From Flavobacteriales bacterium (GTDB taxonomy: Bacteria > Bacteroidota > Bacteroidia > Flavobacteriales_D > UBA2798), in NCBI GenBank assembly GCA_019694795.1, contig JAIBBF010000004.1, forward strand, positions 48,122 to 112,121: a stretch of DNA of 64,000 bases, read 5' to 3'. The translations under genes were made by a program, and so were the position numbers. The notes under the pieces are model-generated. The model made no database searches, was not told the DNA's origin, and was given only the letters and a program-made list of their open reading frames with translations. Positions 9,529-17,399 of the stretch are shown one piece after another (the first letter of the stretch is position 1; each line of letters starts with the position of its first letter).

Positions 9529-10461
9529 TTATCCTTTCAGTTTTCCGATAACATCGGGGAGTTGACGTAATGCTGCTAATTCGCGGTATTTCGACCGGTG
9601 TTCACTCGCCGGACTACCAAAATAAGTTTTACCTGCTTCGGCATTGGACATTAATCCGGATTGTCCCAATACAACTGCACCTTCACCAATGGTGATGCCG
9701 GAAGGAACACCAACTTGTCCCCACAGCGTTACATTATTTTCAACGATCACACAACCTGCAATTCCCACCTGAGCGGCGAATAAACATTTTTTTCCAACAA
9801 CGGTATCGTGACCAATATGTACGTGGTTATCAATTTTACTTCCTTCGCCAATAACCGTATCGCCGGTAACTCCCGAATCGATGGTGCTGGCTGCTCCGAT
9901 TTCAACATCGTCTTCAATTACAACTCTGCCACAGGTATGCATTTTATCGAAACCACTTGCACGTTTTTTGTAATAGAAAGCATGTGCTCCAATTACGGCA
10001 TTGGCATGAATAATTACATTTTTACCAATCACTGCATTATCATAAATAACAACTCCCGGGTAAATTACCGTGTTTTCTCCAATGGAAACATTATGTCCAA
10101 TAGTAACATTCGGATAAATAATAGCCGATTCTGCAATGGAGGAATCGTGACATATTTCGAGATGTTGCGTAGTGGAGGGCGAATAATGTCGCGTAATGGT
10201 ATTGAAATCACGAAAGGGATCATCGGATACTAACAGCGCTTTACCTGCGGGACAATCCACATCTTTATTGATGATTATTGTGGTGGCAGCAGACTGAAGT
10301 GCTTTATCGTAATATTTCGGATGATCTACAAAAACGATATCACCGGGAACGACTTTATGAATTTCGTTGATACCGGTAATAGAATGATTTTCATCTCCGA
10401 TGAAACGAGCATTAATTAAAGCTGCAATTTCTTTAAGGGTGGTGCCTGGTTCTATGCGCAT
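9529..10461 (-). CDS. LpxD-like UDP-3-O-acylglucosamine N-acyltransferase
   Basis: This 310-residue protein has an LpxD N-terminal nucleotide-binding domain (about residues 1-95, with VVPGDIVFVDHPKYYDKAL) followed by a left-handed beta-helix of hexapeptide repeats (about residues 105-265). The His in the IDNHVHIGHDTV segment aligns with the catalytic His of LpxD. The C-terminus ends with the helical YRELAALRQLPDVIGKL seen in LpxD proteins. LpxD transfers an acyl chain to the 2-amino group in lipid A synthesis. At 310 residues it is about 30 shorter than E. coli LpxD, and no other lpx gene is nearby, whereas lpxD usually sits with lpxC, fabZ and lpxA. It may therefore be a second LpxD-like paralogue, so I give no symbol. 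Confidence 0.85.
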   Translation of the reverse strand: MRIEPGTTLKEIAALINARFIGDENHSITGINEIHKVVPGDIVFVDHPKYYDKALQSAATTIIINKDVDCPAGKALLVSDDPFRDFNTITRHYSPSTTQHLEICHDSSIAESAIIYPNVTIGHNVSIGENTVIYPGVVIYDNAVIGKNVIIHANAVIGAHAFYYKKRASGFDKMHTCGRVVIEDDVEIGAASTIDSGVTGDTVIGEGSKIDNHVHIGHDTVVGKKCLFAAQVGIAGCVIVENNVTLWGQVGVPSGITIGEGAVVLGQSGLMSNAEAGKTYFGSPASEHRSKYRELAALRQLPDVIGKLKG

Positions 10462-10539
10462 AGCCGTAAAATTGGGCTAATTTAACATAAATACACCACA
10501 GGGTGAAAGGATAATGAAGGAAAGGAAGGTTAAAAATGT

Positions 10540-11274
10540 TTAACGATCCCTCGAAAATTCTGTAGGTACATCGAAACAGATACCGGCACAAAAGCGGGGA
10601 AGTTCCTGATAGGGGAATTGCGTGCTTGGCTTAATCATATCGGAAATGCGGTATTGACAAAAAAGCAACATATGCCTGAAGCCCAGTCGAACTGTAGCAC
10701 CATAATTCCATTTGTTGAGGTAGGGGAGGTCGCGATAATACGATTTTACCATCGATCCCCCTAATTGAGCATCAATCTTGTCTTTGGTCATATGCCGAGC
10801 AAAAAGCTGGTATTCCACATAGCCTGCCAAATCGATATAGCGACCCAATTGATTTCCTCTTTTCTTTTTCAGATTAAAACGGGTGTAGATTAAAAAATTA
10901 GCATCCACTTTTAAAAGTCGTTCACTTTTGTGATGTGAAATTCCTCCGAACGTTTTTTCATCATTTTGTTTGATGCTGTAGCTTTTAAAATTCAGGTTGA
11001 AATCATGTCCCATGGCAAATAGCGGACTAAACTGATGTTTGTGTCGCGCTCCTGTTTCGTAGTAAAATGATTTTGCCCAATTAACGGCAGAACCGGTAGA
11101 ATCGGGAGCTCCAAATAATAATCCGAAGGAAGTAAATGTGGCGTTGTAGTATTTTTTATTGGGACCATATTCCTGTTCTTCGAAATCATTTTCCACATCC
11201 TGCTTTATAATCACATTTTGTGATTGAGCTGCATGAATGAAAAATAGAAATGCTATGGAAATAATTTTTTTCAT
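10540..11274 (-). CDS. Predicted secreted, outer-membrane-like protein of unknown function
   Basis: I do not recognise this 244-residue protein. It has a signal peptide (about residues 1-18, ending in AAQSQ) and then alternating short strands with aromatic girdle residues, such as YIDLAGYVEYQLFARHM and ATVRLGFRHMLLFCQYRI, which suggests a small outer-membrane barrel. It starts two bases after the stop of the subtilase gene on the same strand, so the two are almost certainly one transcript. A shared role with the protease cannot be shown from sequence. Confidence 0.6.
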   Translation of the reverse strand: MKKIISIAFLFFIHAAQSQNVIIKQDVENDFEEQEYGPNKKYYNATFTSFGLLFGAPDSTGSAVNWAKSFYYETGARHKHQFSPLFAMGHDFNLNFKSYSIKQNDEKTFGGISHHKSERLLKVDANFLIYTRFNLKKKRGNQLGRYIDLAGYVEYQLFARHMTKDKIDAQLGGSMVKSYYRDLPYLNKWNYGATVRLGFRHMLLFCQYRISDMIKPSTQFPYQELPRFCAGICFDVPTEFSRDR

Positions 11275-11276
11275 AA

Positions 11277-12959
11277 TCAGAAATTAATGGTTCTCATTTG
11301 TCCTTTATACCAAATGCGCACAATTTCGCCCTTATCGAAATCGGCTTTATAAAGCGTAAGCGGATTCATCTGATGCACCGAAATAACATAATAGGTTTTC
11401 AGATAGCCTTCTGTGTTTTGCACGGAATAAAATAAATAATCAGGGAATTTCGGATAGCAATATGCGCCTGAGGATGATGTTTCGCGATCGTCGATATGAA
11501 ATTCCTTCCATTCGTCTTCCTGATTTTTTTTGCTGTTATTCTCGCCGTAAGGATAATAGTAATGAAGAAGTGGTTCTGCAAGTGTAAAGCTGGAACTGTC
11601 GATGATAACTTCAAATTTCAAATCGCTGCTCTGAATGTGGAATCGTTCAATTTCTAACTGTTCGGTGCTGTCGGTAAAATAATCAGCCTGAGGAACGCCA
11701 TATCCGTGGGCATAATCGTAATAGGGGTAGAGATCGGCACTTTGTTCTATTTGCGATATGATTTCCATGTTTTTTGTTCCCGGATTCATTTGTAAAACAC
11801 AAGCAGCAAATCCTGCCACCAAAGGGGATGCAAATGAAGTTCCTGTTTCTTCCATTAAACCACCATCCGAATCGCACATGGTATATCCATAGGCTGAAAC
11901 ATTCGGTTTAATTCGTTTGTCAGTAGAGGGTCCGTATGAACTCCAGGTAGCGTGTAGTCCGGTCCAGGGATTAATTGCGCCAACAGTAAGAACTGAATCT
12001 GCATCACCCGGTGATGCAACTATTTTCCATGCGCCGTCGCCTTCATTTCCTGCTGAGCTCACAACAATAATTCCTTTACGTGCAGCGATGGTGGCGGCTC
12101 TTGAAATTAATCCGGCTTTTCCGTTCATGTCGGCACGGAAATATCTGCTGGAGGTATAGCCTAAAGACGAATTAATCACCTGCGCTCCGTGTTGATCGGC
12201 CCACTCAATAGCGTGCAGCCAATTCTCTTCTTCGCGGAGTTTGTCTGACCAGGTCTTTTCGGTGCGGGCCAATAAAAATTCTGCCTCAGTTGCGAGACCG
12301 ATAGGAATGGTGTCGGCCATCCCCGCAATGCAACTGGTTACCATCGTACCATGGTAGTGACCATGATAAACATCTTTTGTTTTTTTTACGAAATCATATG
12401 TTTCAACAATTTTGTTTTTGCGGAATAAATGATCGAGTCCATCCGTTTCTTTCATTCCCGAAAATCCTGCATCAATTACACAAATGCGAATTCCCTTTCC
12501 ATCTATTCCGGCTTTTTTAAACGCTTCTGCATTCATGCGGGTTGTTTGTGCGCGAAGAAGATTGATTTCGCCGGGACTCAAATCCGACAAATCCAATGAG
12601 GTGGTGAATTGATCCAATTCTTCCACTTCCTCAACGGCAAGTACAAAGGGAAACTGTTTTATTTGTTCTATGCGTTCTGCGCTACTACTTACATAAAGCA
12701 TATTGAACCATCTGCTCGCATAACCGGTAGAATCGCACAGGGAAGAAACCTGGGTAATGTAGCAGGGGTTGACAGGTAAATCAGAATAGCAATAAGGAGA
12801 AATACCGTGAATGGCTCTTCGCTGAAGTGCTTTTTCATCGAAGAATGAAATCGGATTAAAACCGGTGGAATCTTTATCGGAAAAATAAACGCGATATCGG
12901 TTTTGAGAAAAACCCTGCAACTGGAGCAATAGCAGGATTGCACTGAATAATTTCTTCAT
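11277..12959 (-). CDS. Secreted subtilisin-family (S8) serine peptidase
   Basis: This 560-residue protein has a signal peptide (residues 1-19) and a complete subtilase catalytic set: Asp163 in CVIDAGFSG, His203 in HGHYHGTMVTS, the oxyanion Asn305 in SSAGNEG, and Ser375 in GTSFASPLVAG. Residues about 20-130 look like an inhibitor-type propeptide. The C-terminal 130 residues form an extra beta-rich domain without a recognisable type IX sorting signal, so it may be periplasmic or anchored in another way. It is the first gene of a two-gene unit with the outer-membrane-like gene downstream. The substrate is unknown. Confidence 0.93.
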   Translation of the reverse strand: MKKLFSAILLLLQLQGFSQNRYRVYFSDKDSTGFNPISFFDEKALQRRAIHGISPYCYSDLPVNPCYITQVSSLCDSTGYASRWFNMLYVSSSAERIEQIKQFPFVLAVEEVEELDQFTTSLDLSDLSPGEINLLRAQTTRMNAEAFKKAGIDGKGIRICVIDAGFSGMKETDGLDHLFRKNKIVETYDFVKKTKDVYHGHYHGTMVTSCIAGMADTIPIGLATEAEFLLARTEKTWSDKLREEENWLHAIEWADQHGAQVINSSLGYTSSRYFRADMNGKAGLISRAATIAARKGIIVVSSAGNEGDGAWKIVASPGDADSVLTVGAINPWTGLHATWSSYGPSTDKRIKPNVSAYGYTMCDSDGGLMEETGTSFASPLVAGFAACVLQMNPGTKNMEIISQIEQSADLYPYYDYAHGYGVPQADYFTDSTEQLEIERFHIQSSDLKFEVIIDSSSFTLAEPLLHYYYPYGENNSKKNQEDEWKEFHIDDRETSSSGAYCYPKFPDYLFYSVQNTEGYLKTYYVISVHQMNPLTLYKADFDKGEIVRIWYKGQMRTINF

Positions 12960-12975
12960 AGCTGTTTGGATAAAG

Positions 12976-12983
12976 CAAACATA
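12976..12983 (-). promoter_or_regulatory. -7 promoter box (TATGTTTG) for the subtilase operon
   Basis: This is an exact TAnnTTTG match on the minus strand, 17 bases before the ATG at 12959. Confidence 0.5.
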
Positions 12984-13001
12984 CGAAAGGAGCCTTAAAA
13001 T

Positions 13002-13027
13002 AAAAAGGGATCCCGATGTGAGATCCC
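13002..13027 (-). terminator. Intrinsic terminator of the kinase/regulator unit
   Basis: On the minus strand GGGATC (13027-13022) pairs with GATCCC (13012-13007), and a run of five T follows (13006-13002). It lies about 20 bases after the stop of the response-regulator gene. Confidence 0.7.
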
Positions 13028-13047
13028 ATTTCCATATGATATAAGCT

Positions 13048-14109
13048 TTAATTTTTCATTTTTATCAGCTTTTCACGGTTAACGATGGTAATTCTGCTGC
13101 CTTTGCTTTCAATGAGTTTTTCTTCTTTAAAATCCGAAAGAGTTCTGATTACGGTTTCAGAGGTCGTACCAACAATATTGGCAAGGTCATCCCTGGCAAT
13201 AGCCATACTGAAATTTTCGTCTTTCTCCTTGTTCGAATAATGTTGTTCCAGCATGAGTAATGCTTCCGCAACACGTTTGCGAACAGAATTATAGGCCAGC
13301 TTAATGAGTCGTTCTTCTTTTTCACGGATGTTATCTGAAAGCATATGAATGAATTTCGCTGCTACTTCGCGGTTGGAATTTAAAAGAGCAAAGAAATCTT
13401 CTTTTGGAATAACACAAATTTCAGCATCCTCCAATGCAACGGCCGAATCATTATAGGGTTCGTCCTCCAACAATGAGAGGTAACCGAAAAAATCACCTTC
13501 ATTATAAAGACCCGTAATGAATTCCTTTCCGTCTTCATTATTACGTGAAGCTTTTACTTTTCCTTTAGCAATAAAATAAATGCTGTTCGGATAAGCTCCT
13601 TCGCTGTAAATGGTTTCTTTTTTCTTGAACGATTTTATTTTACGGTTCTCCGATAATTTTTTTAAATCATCGAGACTTCTTGCTTCGGTATAGAATTTAT
13701 CCAGACCCGGAATATCGCGCGAGAATGCATCTTTCAAACGTTCCGATTTTGTAAGGCGGGTTTCAACGGCCGTCAACAATTCCATATCATCAAATGGCTT
13801 GGTCAGATAATCATCTGCTCCCATACTCATCCCTTTGCGGTAATCTGATTTTTCTGCTTTGGCGGTAAGAAAAATAAAAGGAATAGAAGCTGTTTGCGTT
13901 TCCTTACCCAGCATGTGCAGCACACCATATCCATCCAGTTCAGGCATCATGATGTCGCAAATGATTAAATCGGGCGATTCGGATTGAGCCAGTTTAACAC
14001 CTTCTTTTCCATTTGGAGCGGTGAGCACATTATACTTTGCCAGTTCCAGAATCTCAGCTGTATTTTCCCGCATTTCCGGATTGTCCTCAATAAGAAGTAT
14101 TTTTTTCAT
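13048..14109 (-). CDS. Response regulator with CRP/FNR-type output (receiver + cNMP fold + HTH)
   Basis: This 353-residue protein fuses a CheY-like receiver to a complete CRP/FNR module. The receiver (residues 1-120) has the acidic pocket at Glu8-Asp9, phospho-acceptor Asp52 in ICDIMMPELDG, Thr82 and Lys104. A cyclic-nucleotide-binding-type beta-roll follows (about 145-260, FKKKETIYSEGAYPNSIYFI), then the dimer helix and a winged helix-turn-helix. The recognition helix reads TSETVIRTL; the E-x3-R spacing is as in FNR (ETISR), and the first Arg of CRP's RETVGR is absent. No N-terminal FNR-type cysteine cluster is visible, so redox input probably comes by phosphorylation from the PAS kinase whose gene is four bases upstream. 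It is my candidate for binding the TGAY-N4-RTCA sites upstream of hemN, ccoS, the stress gene and the 15540 gene. That link is an inference. Confidence 0.92.
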   Translation of the reverse strand: MKKILLIEDNPEMRENTAEILELAKYNVLTAPNGKEGVKLAQSESPDLIICDIMMPELDGYGVLHMLGKETQTASIPFIFLTAKAEKSDYRKGMSMGADDYLTKPFDDMELLTAVETRLTKSERLKDAFSRDIPGLDKFYTEARSLDDLKKLSENRKIKSFKKKETIYSEGAYPNSIYFIAKGKVKASRNNEDGKEFITGLYNEGDFFGYLSLLEDEPYNDSAVALEDAEICVIPKEDFFALLNSNREVAAKFIHMLSDNIREKEERLIKLAYNSVRKRVAEALLMLEQHYSNKEKDENFSMAIARDDLANIVGTTSETVIRTLSDFKEEKLIESKGSRITIVNREKLIKMKN

Positions 14110-14113
14110 GCTG

Positions 14114-15379
14114 TTATTGGGTTAATGGTAGTTCAATATAAAAAATAGTTCCTTTGTCCGCTTCGCTCTCAAATCGAATCGTTCCTTCCATTAATTCGAT
14201 GTATTTTTTTACAATGTTCAGCCCCAGTCCCGTACCCTGAATGTTGGTTGCATTTTGAGCTCTGAAAAAACGCGTAAATAAATGCGGCTGGTCCTCTTTC
14301 GGAATTCCGATACCCTGATCTTTAACGCTTATCAGGATGGTTTTCGCTTTTATTTCGGAGTTGACAACAATTAATGCGTTTTCCGGCGAGTATTTAATGG
14401 CGTTCGAAACGAGGTTGATTAAAACATTACGAAACAATTGCTGGTCGAGAATAATTTCCGTGTATTCTTCTTCGTGATCGAAGCGGATGCTTTGACCCGT
14501 TTTTAAAATTGCTTTTAATTCATCGATGGTTTTTCCAATGAAAGGTTCCAATGGAAATTGCACCGGGTTATTGCGGATGATTCCTTCTTCCAGTTTATCC
14601 AGCGATAAAAAGTCATTGAGAATTTCAGTCAGATTAGTCACCGCCGAACGAATCCGGTCCACATGTTTATTCCTCTTTTCACTATCCTCCGGAGCCTCAT
14701 AACGTGCAATCAGCGAAGCCGAAGATAAAATAGTTCCCAGCGGTGTTCTGAATTCATGCGATGCAGTGGTAACGAACCGCGATTTTAGAGTGTTGAGTTC
14801 TTTTTCTTTTTCAAGCGCTTTCATCACTTCTTTTTTCGATTCTGCCAAATCTTTAAATGCCTGGGCAAGTTCTTCGGTTCTTTCCTGAACTTTCGTTTCC
14901 AATTCAGCATTTAATTTCGATAAAGCCTCCGAGGTTTGCATGAGTCGTTCCGAAGCCATTTTTAACAGTGCTTCTCGCTGTTTGCGCTCGGTAATATCAA
15001 TAATAAAGCACATTACAAAATTACCTTCAACTGTGCTGAAATGACTTAAACTGATTTCCACCGGGAATTCAACACCTTCTTTGGTGATGGCGAATAGATC
15101 CAATCCTTTCCCCATCGACTGGGAATGCGGCGCTTTGGTGTAGCCCTCGCGTTGACCAACATGTTTGGCATGAAAGCGCGTGGGGATTAATTTCTCGATA
15201 TTTTGATGAAGTAATTCATTCCCGGTATAGCCAAACAATTGCTGAGCCTTGGGGTTTAGCATTACAATCTCGCCTCTATCACTCACAACCACAATGCCTT
15301 CCGTTGCATTCAGGAACAATGCGTCCAGCATTTCAATATCCTTTTCCATTAGGCTTCTGCGAGATTTTGGTGTTTTCAT
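14114..15379 (-). CDS. PAS-domain sensor histidine kinase
   Basis: This is a cytoplasmic kinase of 421 residues if it starts at ATG 15379. No membrane segment is visible. A PAS domain covers about residues 12-135, then a coiled coil (about 140-195), a HisKA domain with phospho-acceptor His208 (TTASHEFRTPLG), and an HATPase domain with N, G1 and G2 boxes (NVLINLVSNAIKYSP, DQGIGIP, GTGLGLNIVKKY). His73 in RFHAKHVG aligns with the heme-ligand His of FixL, but the FixL distal Arg position is Leu here, and this His is common in PAS domains with no heme. Its gene directly precedes the receiver-CRP/FNR gene, so they form a two-component pair. A TTG start at 15439 would add 20 unlike residues, and ATG 15349 is also possible. 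Confidence 0.92.
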   Translation of the reverse strand: MKTPKSRRSLMEKDIEMLDALFLNATEGIVVVSDRGEIVMLNPKAQQLFGYTGNELLHQNIEKLIPTRFHAKHVGQREGYTKAPHSQSMGKGLDLFAITKEGVEFPVEISLSHFSTVEGNFVMCFIIDITERKQREALLKMASERLMQTSEALSKLNAELETKVQERTEELAQAFKDLAESKKEVMKALEKEKELNTLKSRFVTTASHEFRTPLGTILSSASLIARYEAPEDSEKRNKHVDRIRSAVTNLTEILNDFLSLDKLEEGIIRNNPVQFPLEPFIGKTIDELKAILKTGQSIRFDHEEEYTEIILDQQLFRNVLINLVSNAIKYSPENALIVVNSEIKAKTILISVKDQGIGIPKEDQPHLFTRFFRAQNATNIQGTGLGLNIVKKYIELMEGTIRFESEADKGTIFYIELPLTQ

Positions 15380-15381
15380 GA

Positions 15382-15389
15382 CAAATATA
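15382..15389 (-). promoter_or_regulatory. -7-like box (TATATTTG) at the kinase gene start
   Basis: This exact TAnnTTTG match on the minus strand ends only two bases before the ATG at 15379. If used, transcription would begin inside that codon and translation would have to start at ATG 15349. A weaker box (ATATTTTG, 15403-15410) would allow the 15379 start. Confidence 0.35.
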
Positions 15390-15432
15390 ATACCGTGCGC
15401 GACAAAATATTGAATCGGGTGATTAAAAAATA

Positions 15433-15444
15433 TGACCAAGGTCA
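15433..15444. promoter_or_regulatory. FNR-like palindrome TGACCAAGGTCA
   Basis: This is a perfect inverted repeat TGAC-N4-GTCA in the divergent region between the kinase gene and the 15540 gene. It lies 23 bp (centre to centre) from a second such site. Its centre is 35.5 bp from the G of a weak minus-strand -7 box (ATATTTTG), one base off the spacing seen at the other sites, so it may serve autoregulation of the kinase-regulator unit or cooperative binding. Confidence 0.6.
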
Positions 15445-15455
15445 GTCTTTTTGTT

Positions 15456-15467
15456 TGACCACTGTCA
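15456..15467. promoter_or_regulatory. FNR-like palindrome TGACCACTGTCA, promoter of the 15540 gene
   Basis: This TGAC-N4-GTCA site has its centre at 15461.5, exactly 36.5 bp upstream of the G at 15498 in a partial plus-strand -7 box (GTTATTTG, 15491-15498). If transcription starts five bases after the G, the site is centred at -41.5, the class II activator position. Confidence 0.65.
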
Positions 15468-15539
15468 TTCTCATCTTCTTACGACTTAGCGTTATTTGTA
15501 GTGTAAATACATCGAAATACTGACCAAAAAACCTGAATT

Positions 15540-15926
15540 ATGGAAAAGATGAAAACAGAAAAAGCGTATACCCTGCATGTGGAGCATTCTCAATGGCTCG
15601 AAAACTTGAAATTTTATGATGATGAAATCGGAATACTCCGTTCCAGAATCACCGAGGTGGCAGCAAAAAATACTTCACAGGAAGTAATGAAAGAAATTGA
15701 GCATTTTCAAAATCAGTTGATCATTCAGAAAAATGAAATTGACGAGTTGCGTCATGCGATTAAAGACCATGAAAACTACATCGAAAATGCCGTAGCTCAA
15801 AATCCGGCTGCTGATCATAAATACGTGAACGATCATGTCGTTGAACGCGATCGTATGGATAGCTTTGAGAAACTGTTTAAGGATATGAAAAGTGAATTGA
15901 ATAAATTCCTTTCTAAGACAATGTAA
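15540..15926 (+). CDS. Small coiled-coil protein of unknown function, predicted FNR-type target
   Basis: I do not recognise this 128-residue protein. It has no signal peptide or membrane segment, is highly charged, and is predicted to be almost entirely helical. A coiled coil spans about residues 20-80 (heptads in LRSRITEVAAKN and IIQKNEIDELRHAIKDHE) and a second helix is at the C-terminus (FEKLFKDMKSELNKFL). It stands alone, divergent from the PAS kinase gene, between two FNR-like palindromes upstream and a strong terminator downstream. The promoter geometry suggests that it is induced together with the cbb3 oxidase and hemN. A cytoplasmic structural or adaptor role is possible, but nothing in the sequence fixes it. 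Confidence 0.7.
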   Translation: MEKMKTEKAYTLHVEHSQWLENLKFYDDEIGILRSRITEVAAKNTSQEVMKEIEHFQNQLIIQKNEIDELRHAIKDHENYIENAVAQNPAADHKYVNDHVVERDRMDSFEKLFKDMKSELNKFLSKTM

Positions 15927-15944
15927 ACGTGTTTTTATAAATGG

Positions 15945-15975
15945 AAAAGTCGACTGAAAAGTCGACTTTTTTTTG
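15945..15975. terminator. Bidirectional intrinsic terminator between the 15540 gene and hemN
   Basis: The arms AAAAGTCGAC (15945-15954) and GTCGACTTTT (15961-15970) form a perfect 10-bp stem with a six-base loop. A T-run follows on the plus strand and A residues precede the stem, so it can end transcripts of both convergent genes. Confidence 0.85.
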
Positions 15976-15990
15976 TGCCTTGATTAACAT

Positions 15991-17352
15991 TTAAATCGCA
16001 GAACTGAATATTTTTTGAGTCGGCTGATTCCGGTGTAAACGTGCATCCAATGCCATGCAAACATTCCTTAAAAAGGATTTACCCTTTTCCGTAATATGTA
16101 ATTGAAAAGGCTCGAGAATTACCAATCCGTCCGCCACTGCCTCATTCATGCGTTCCAGTCCTTCGTATAACGACTGACATTGCTGATCTTCTTCTTTCCA
16201 TGAAGTTTTGTAGGTACACATAATATTGAGAATGTGCTTACGAAGGATAAGATCCTCATGACTTAAAATATGTCCTTTAAAGAATGGGAATCTACCTTGT
16301 TGAACCGCTTCCTGGTACTCTTCTACGGTTTTAATATTCTGTACAAATCCAAACCAGGAATCACTGATGGAAGAAGTGCCTAAGCCAATGAGCAATTTAC
16401 TTTGTGTTGTAGTATAGCCCATAAAATTGCGGTGTAAGCGGTCTTGTTGTTCTGCAATCAGCAATTCATCGCCTTGAAGTGCAAAATGGTCCATACCAAT
16501 TTCAGTATAACCGGCGCCTTCTAAAAATTTTCTTCCCAAATCATATAATTCCAGTTTTGTCTCCATTTGGGGAAGATCCGCTTCGGAATATTTGCGTTGT
16601 CCGGGTTTAATCCATGGAACATGCGCATAGGCGTAAAATGCAATCCGGTCGGGATGTAAATCAATGACTTTTTTAACGGTGGCTTCAACACTTTCTTTGG
16701 TTTGAAAAGGTAAACCATAAATCAAATCATAATTCACGGAAGTGTATCCGATTTTTCTTGCCAATTCTGTGATGTCACGAACTTGTTCTTCACTTTGTTT
16801 TCTGTTGATCACATCCTGAACATGTGGATCGAAATCCTGAATTCCCAGTGATAAACGTCGAAATCCAATCGTATACAATTGTTCCAGATGTTCGCGTGTT
16901 GTATTTGCGGGATGTGCTTCGAAACTCAGCTGTGCATCTTTACAAAGTTTTCCGTTGGCAATGATGTTGCTGAGCAGATGTGATAAATTTTCAGCTGAAA
17001 AAAATGTGGGAGTCCCACCTCCTAAATGGATCTCGCAAATGTTCGGCTTATCGGGGAAAATAGAAAGGTACATCTCCCATTCTTTCAGTACAGCATCGAT
17101 ATATGGACGTTCAACTTTGTGATTAACCGTAATTCGTGTGTTGCAGCCGCAATAGGTGCAAAGACTTTCGCAGTAGGGGAGGTGAATATATAAGCTAATT
17201 CCATCGGTACGGTTTGCAATTTGGAAAGAGTTAATGACAGATTCTTTCCATTGTTGTTCAGACGGAGCCTTACTATCCCAATAAGGAACAGTGGGATAGC
17301 TGGTATAGCGTGGTGCCGGAACGTTGTACTTACGGATTAATTCGATGTTCAT
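15991..17352 (-). CDS. hemN: Oxygen-independent coproporphyrinogen III oxidase (HemN)
   Basis: This 453-residue radical-SAM enzyme decarboxylates coproporphyrinogen III in heme synthesis without oxygen. The start MNIELIRKYNVPAPRYTSYP is the classic HemN opening, and the iron-sulfur motif C-x3-C-x2-C is in YCESLCTYCGCNT, with a further Cys as in true HemN. GGGTPTFF follows, and the HemN C-terminal domain is present (RNFMGYTTTQ, LGTSSIS). These features separate it from HemW. I place the start at ATG 17352 and not at 17379 because the family begins there. With the -7 box at 17357-17364, transcription would start on the A of this ATG. A perfect TGAT-N4-ATCA site upstream overlaps the stop codon of the globin gene, so hemN probably has its own low-oxygen promoter inside the operon. 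Confidence 0.95.
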   Translation of the reverse strand: MNIELIRKYNVPAPRYTSYPTVPYWDSKAPSEQQWKESVINSFQIANRTDGISLYIHLPYCESLCTYCGCNTRITVNHKVERPYIDAVLKEWEMYLSIFPDKPNICEIHLGGGTPTFFSAENLSHLLSNIIANGKLCKDAQLSFEAHPANTTREHLEQLYTIGFRRLSLGIQDFDPHVQDVINRKQSEEQVRDITELARKIGYTSVNYDLIYGLPFQTKESVEATVKKVIDLHPDRIAFYAYAHVPWIKPGQRKYSEADLPQMETKLELYDLGRKFLEGAGYTEIGMDHFALQGDELLIAEQQDRLHRNFMGYTTTQSKLLIGLGTSSISDSWFGFVQNIKTVEEYQEAVQQGRFPFFKGHILSHEDLILRKHILNIMCTYKTSWKEEDQQCQSLYEGLERMNEAVADGLVILEPFQLHITEKGKSFLRNVCMALDARLHRNQPTQKIFSSAI

Positions 17353-17356
17353 ACAA

Positions 17357-17364
17357 CAAATATC
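17357..17364 (-). promoter_or_regulatory. -7 box (GATATTTG) of hemN
   Basis: This matches TAnnTTTG at five of six fixed positions. The final G is five bases before the A of the hemN ATG, which predicts a leaderless transcript. Confidence 0.55.
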
Positions 17365-17387
17365 CGATCCTGCTTTCATTCAGGAAA

Positions 17388-17399
17388 TGATGTTAATCA
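17388..17399. promoter_or_regulatory. FNR-like palindrome TGATGTTAATCA upstream of hemN
   Basis: This is a perfect TGAT-N4-ATCA inverted repeat, identical to the core of the E. coli FNR consensus. Its centre (17393.5) is exactly 36.5 bp upstream of the G of the hemN -7 box. It includes the stop codon of the globin gene. Confidence 0.75.

Noticed and set aside
9808..10233. 141-residue open frame on the plus strand, antisense to the LpxD-like gene
   Set aside because: The Asn/Ile/Met/Gly repeat pattern is the mirror of the hexapeptide-repeat codons; no start context or homology is visible.
15000..15300. Calling the PAS kinase a heme-based FixL
   Set aside because: Only the His position agrees; the distal Arg is missing, and the motif is widespread in PAS domains without heme.
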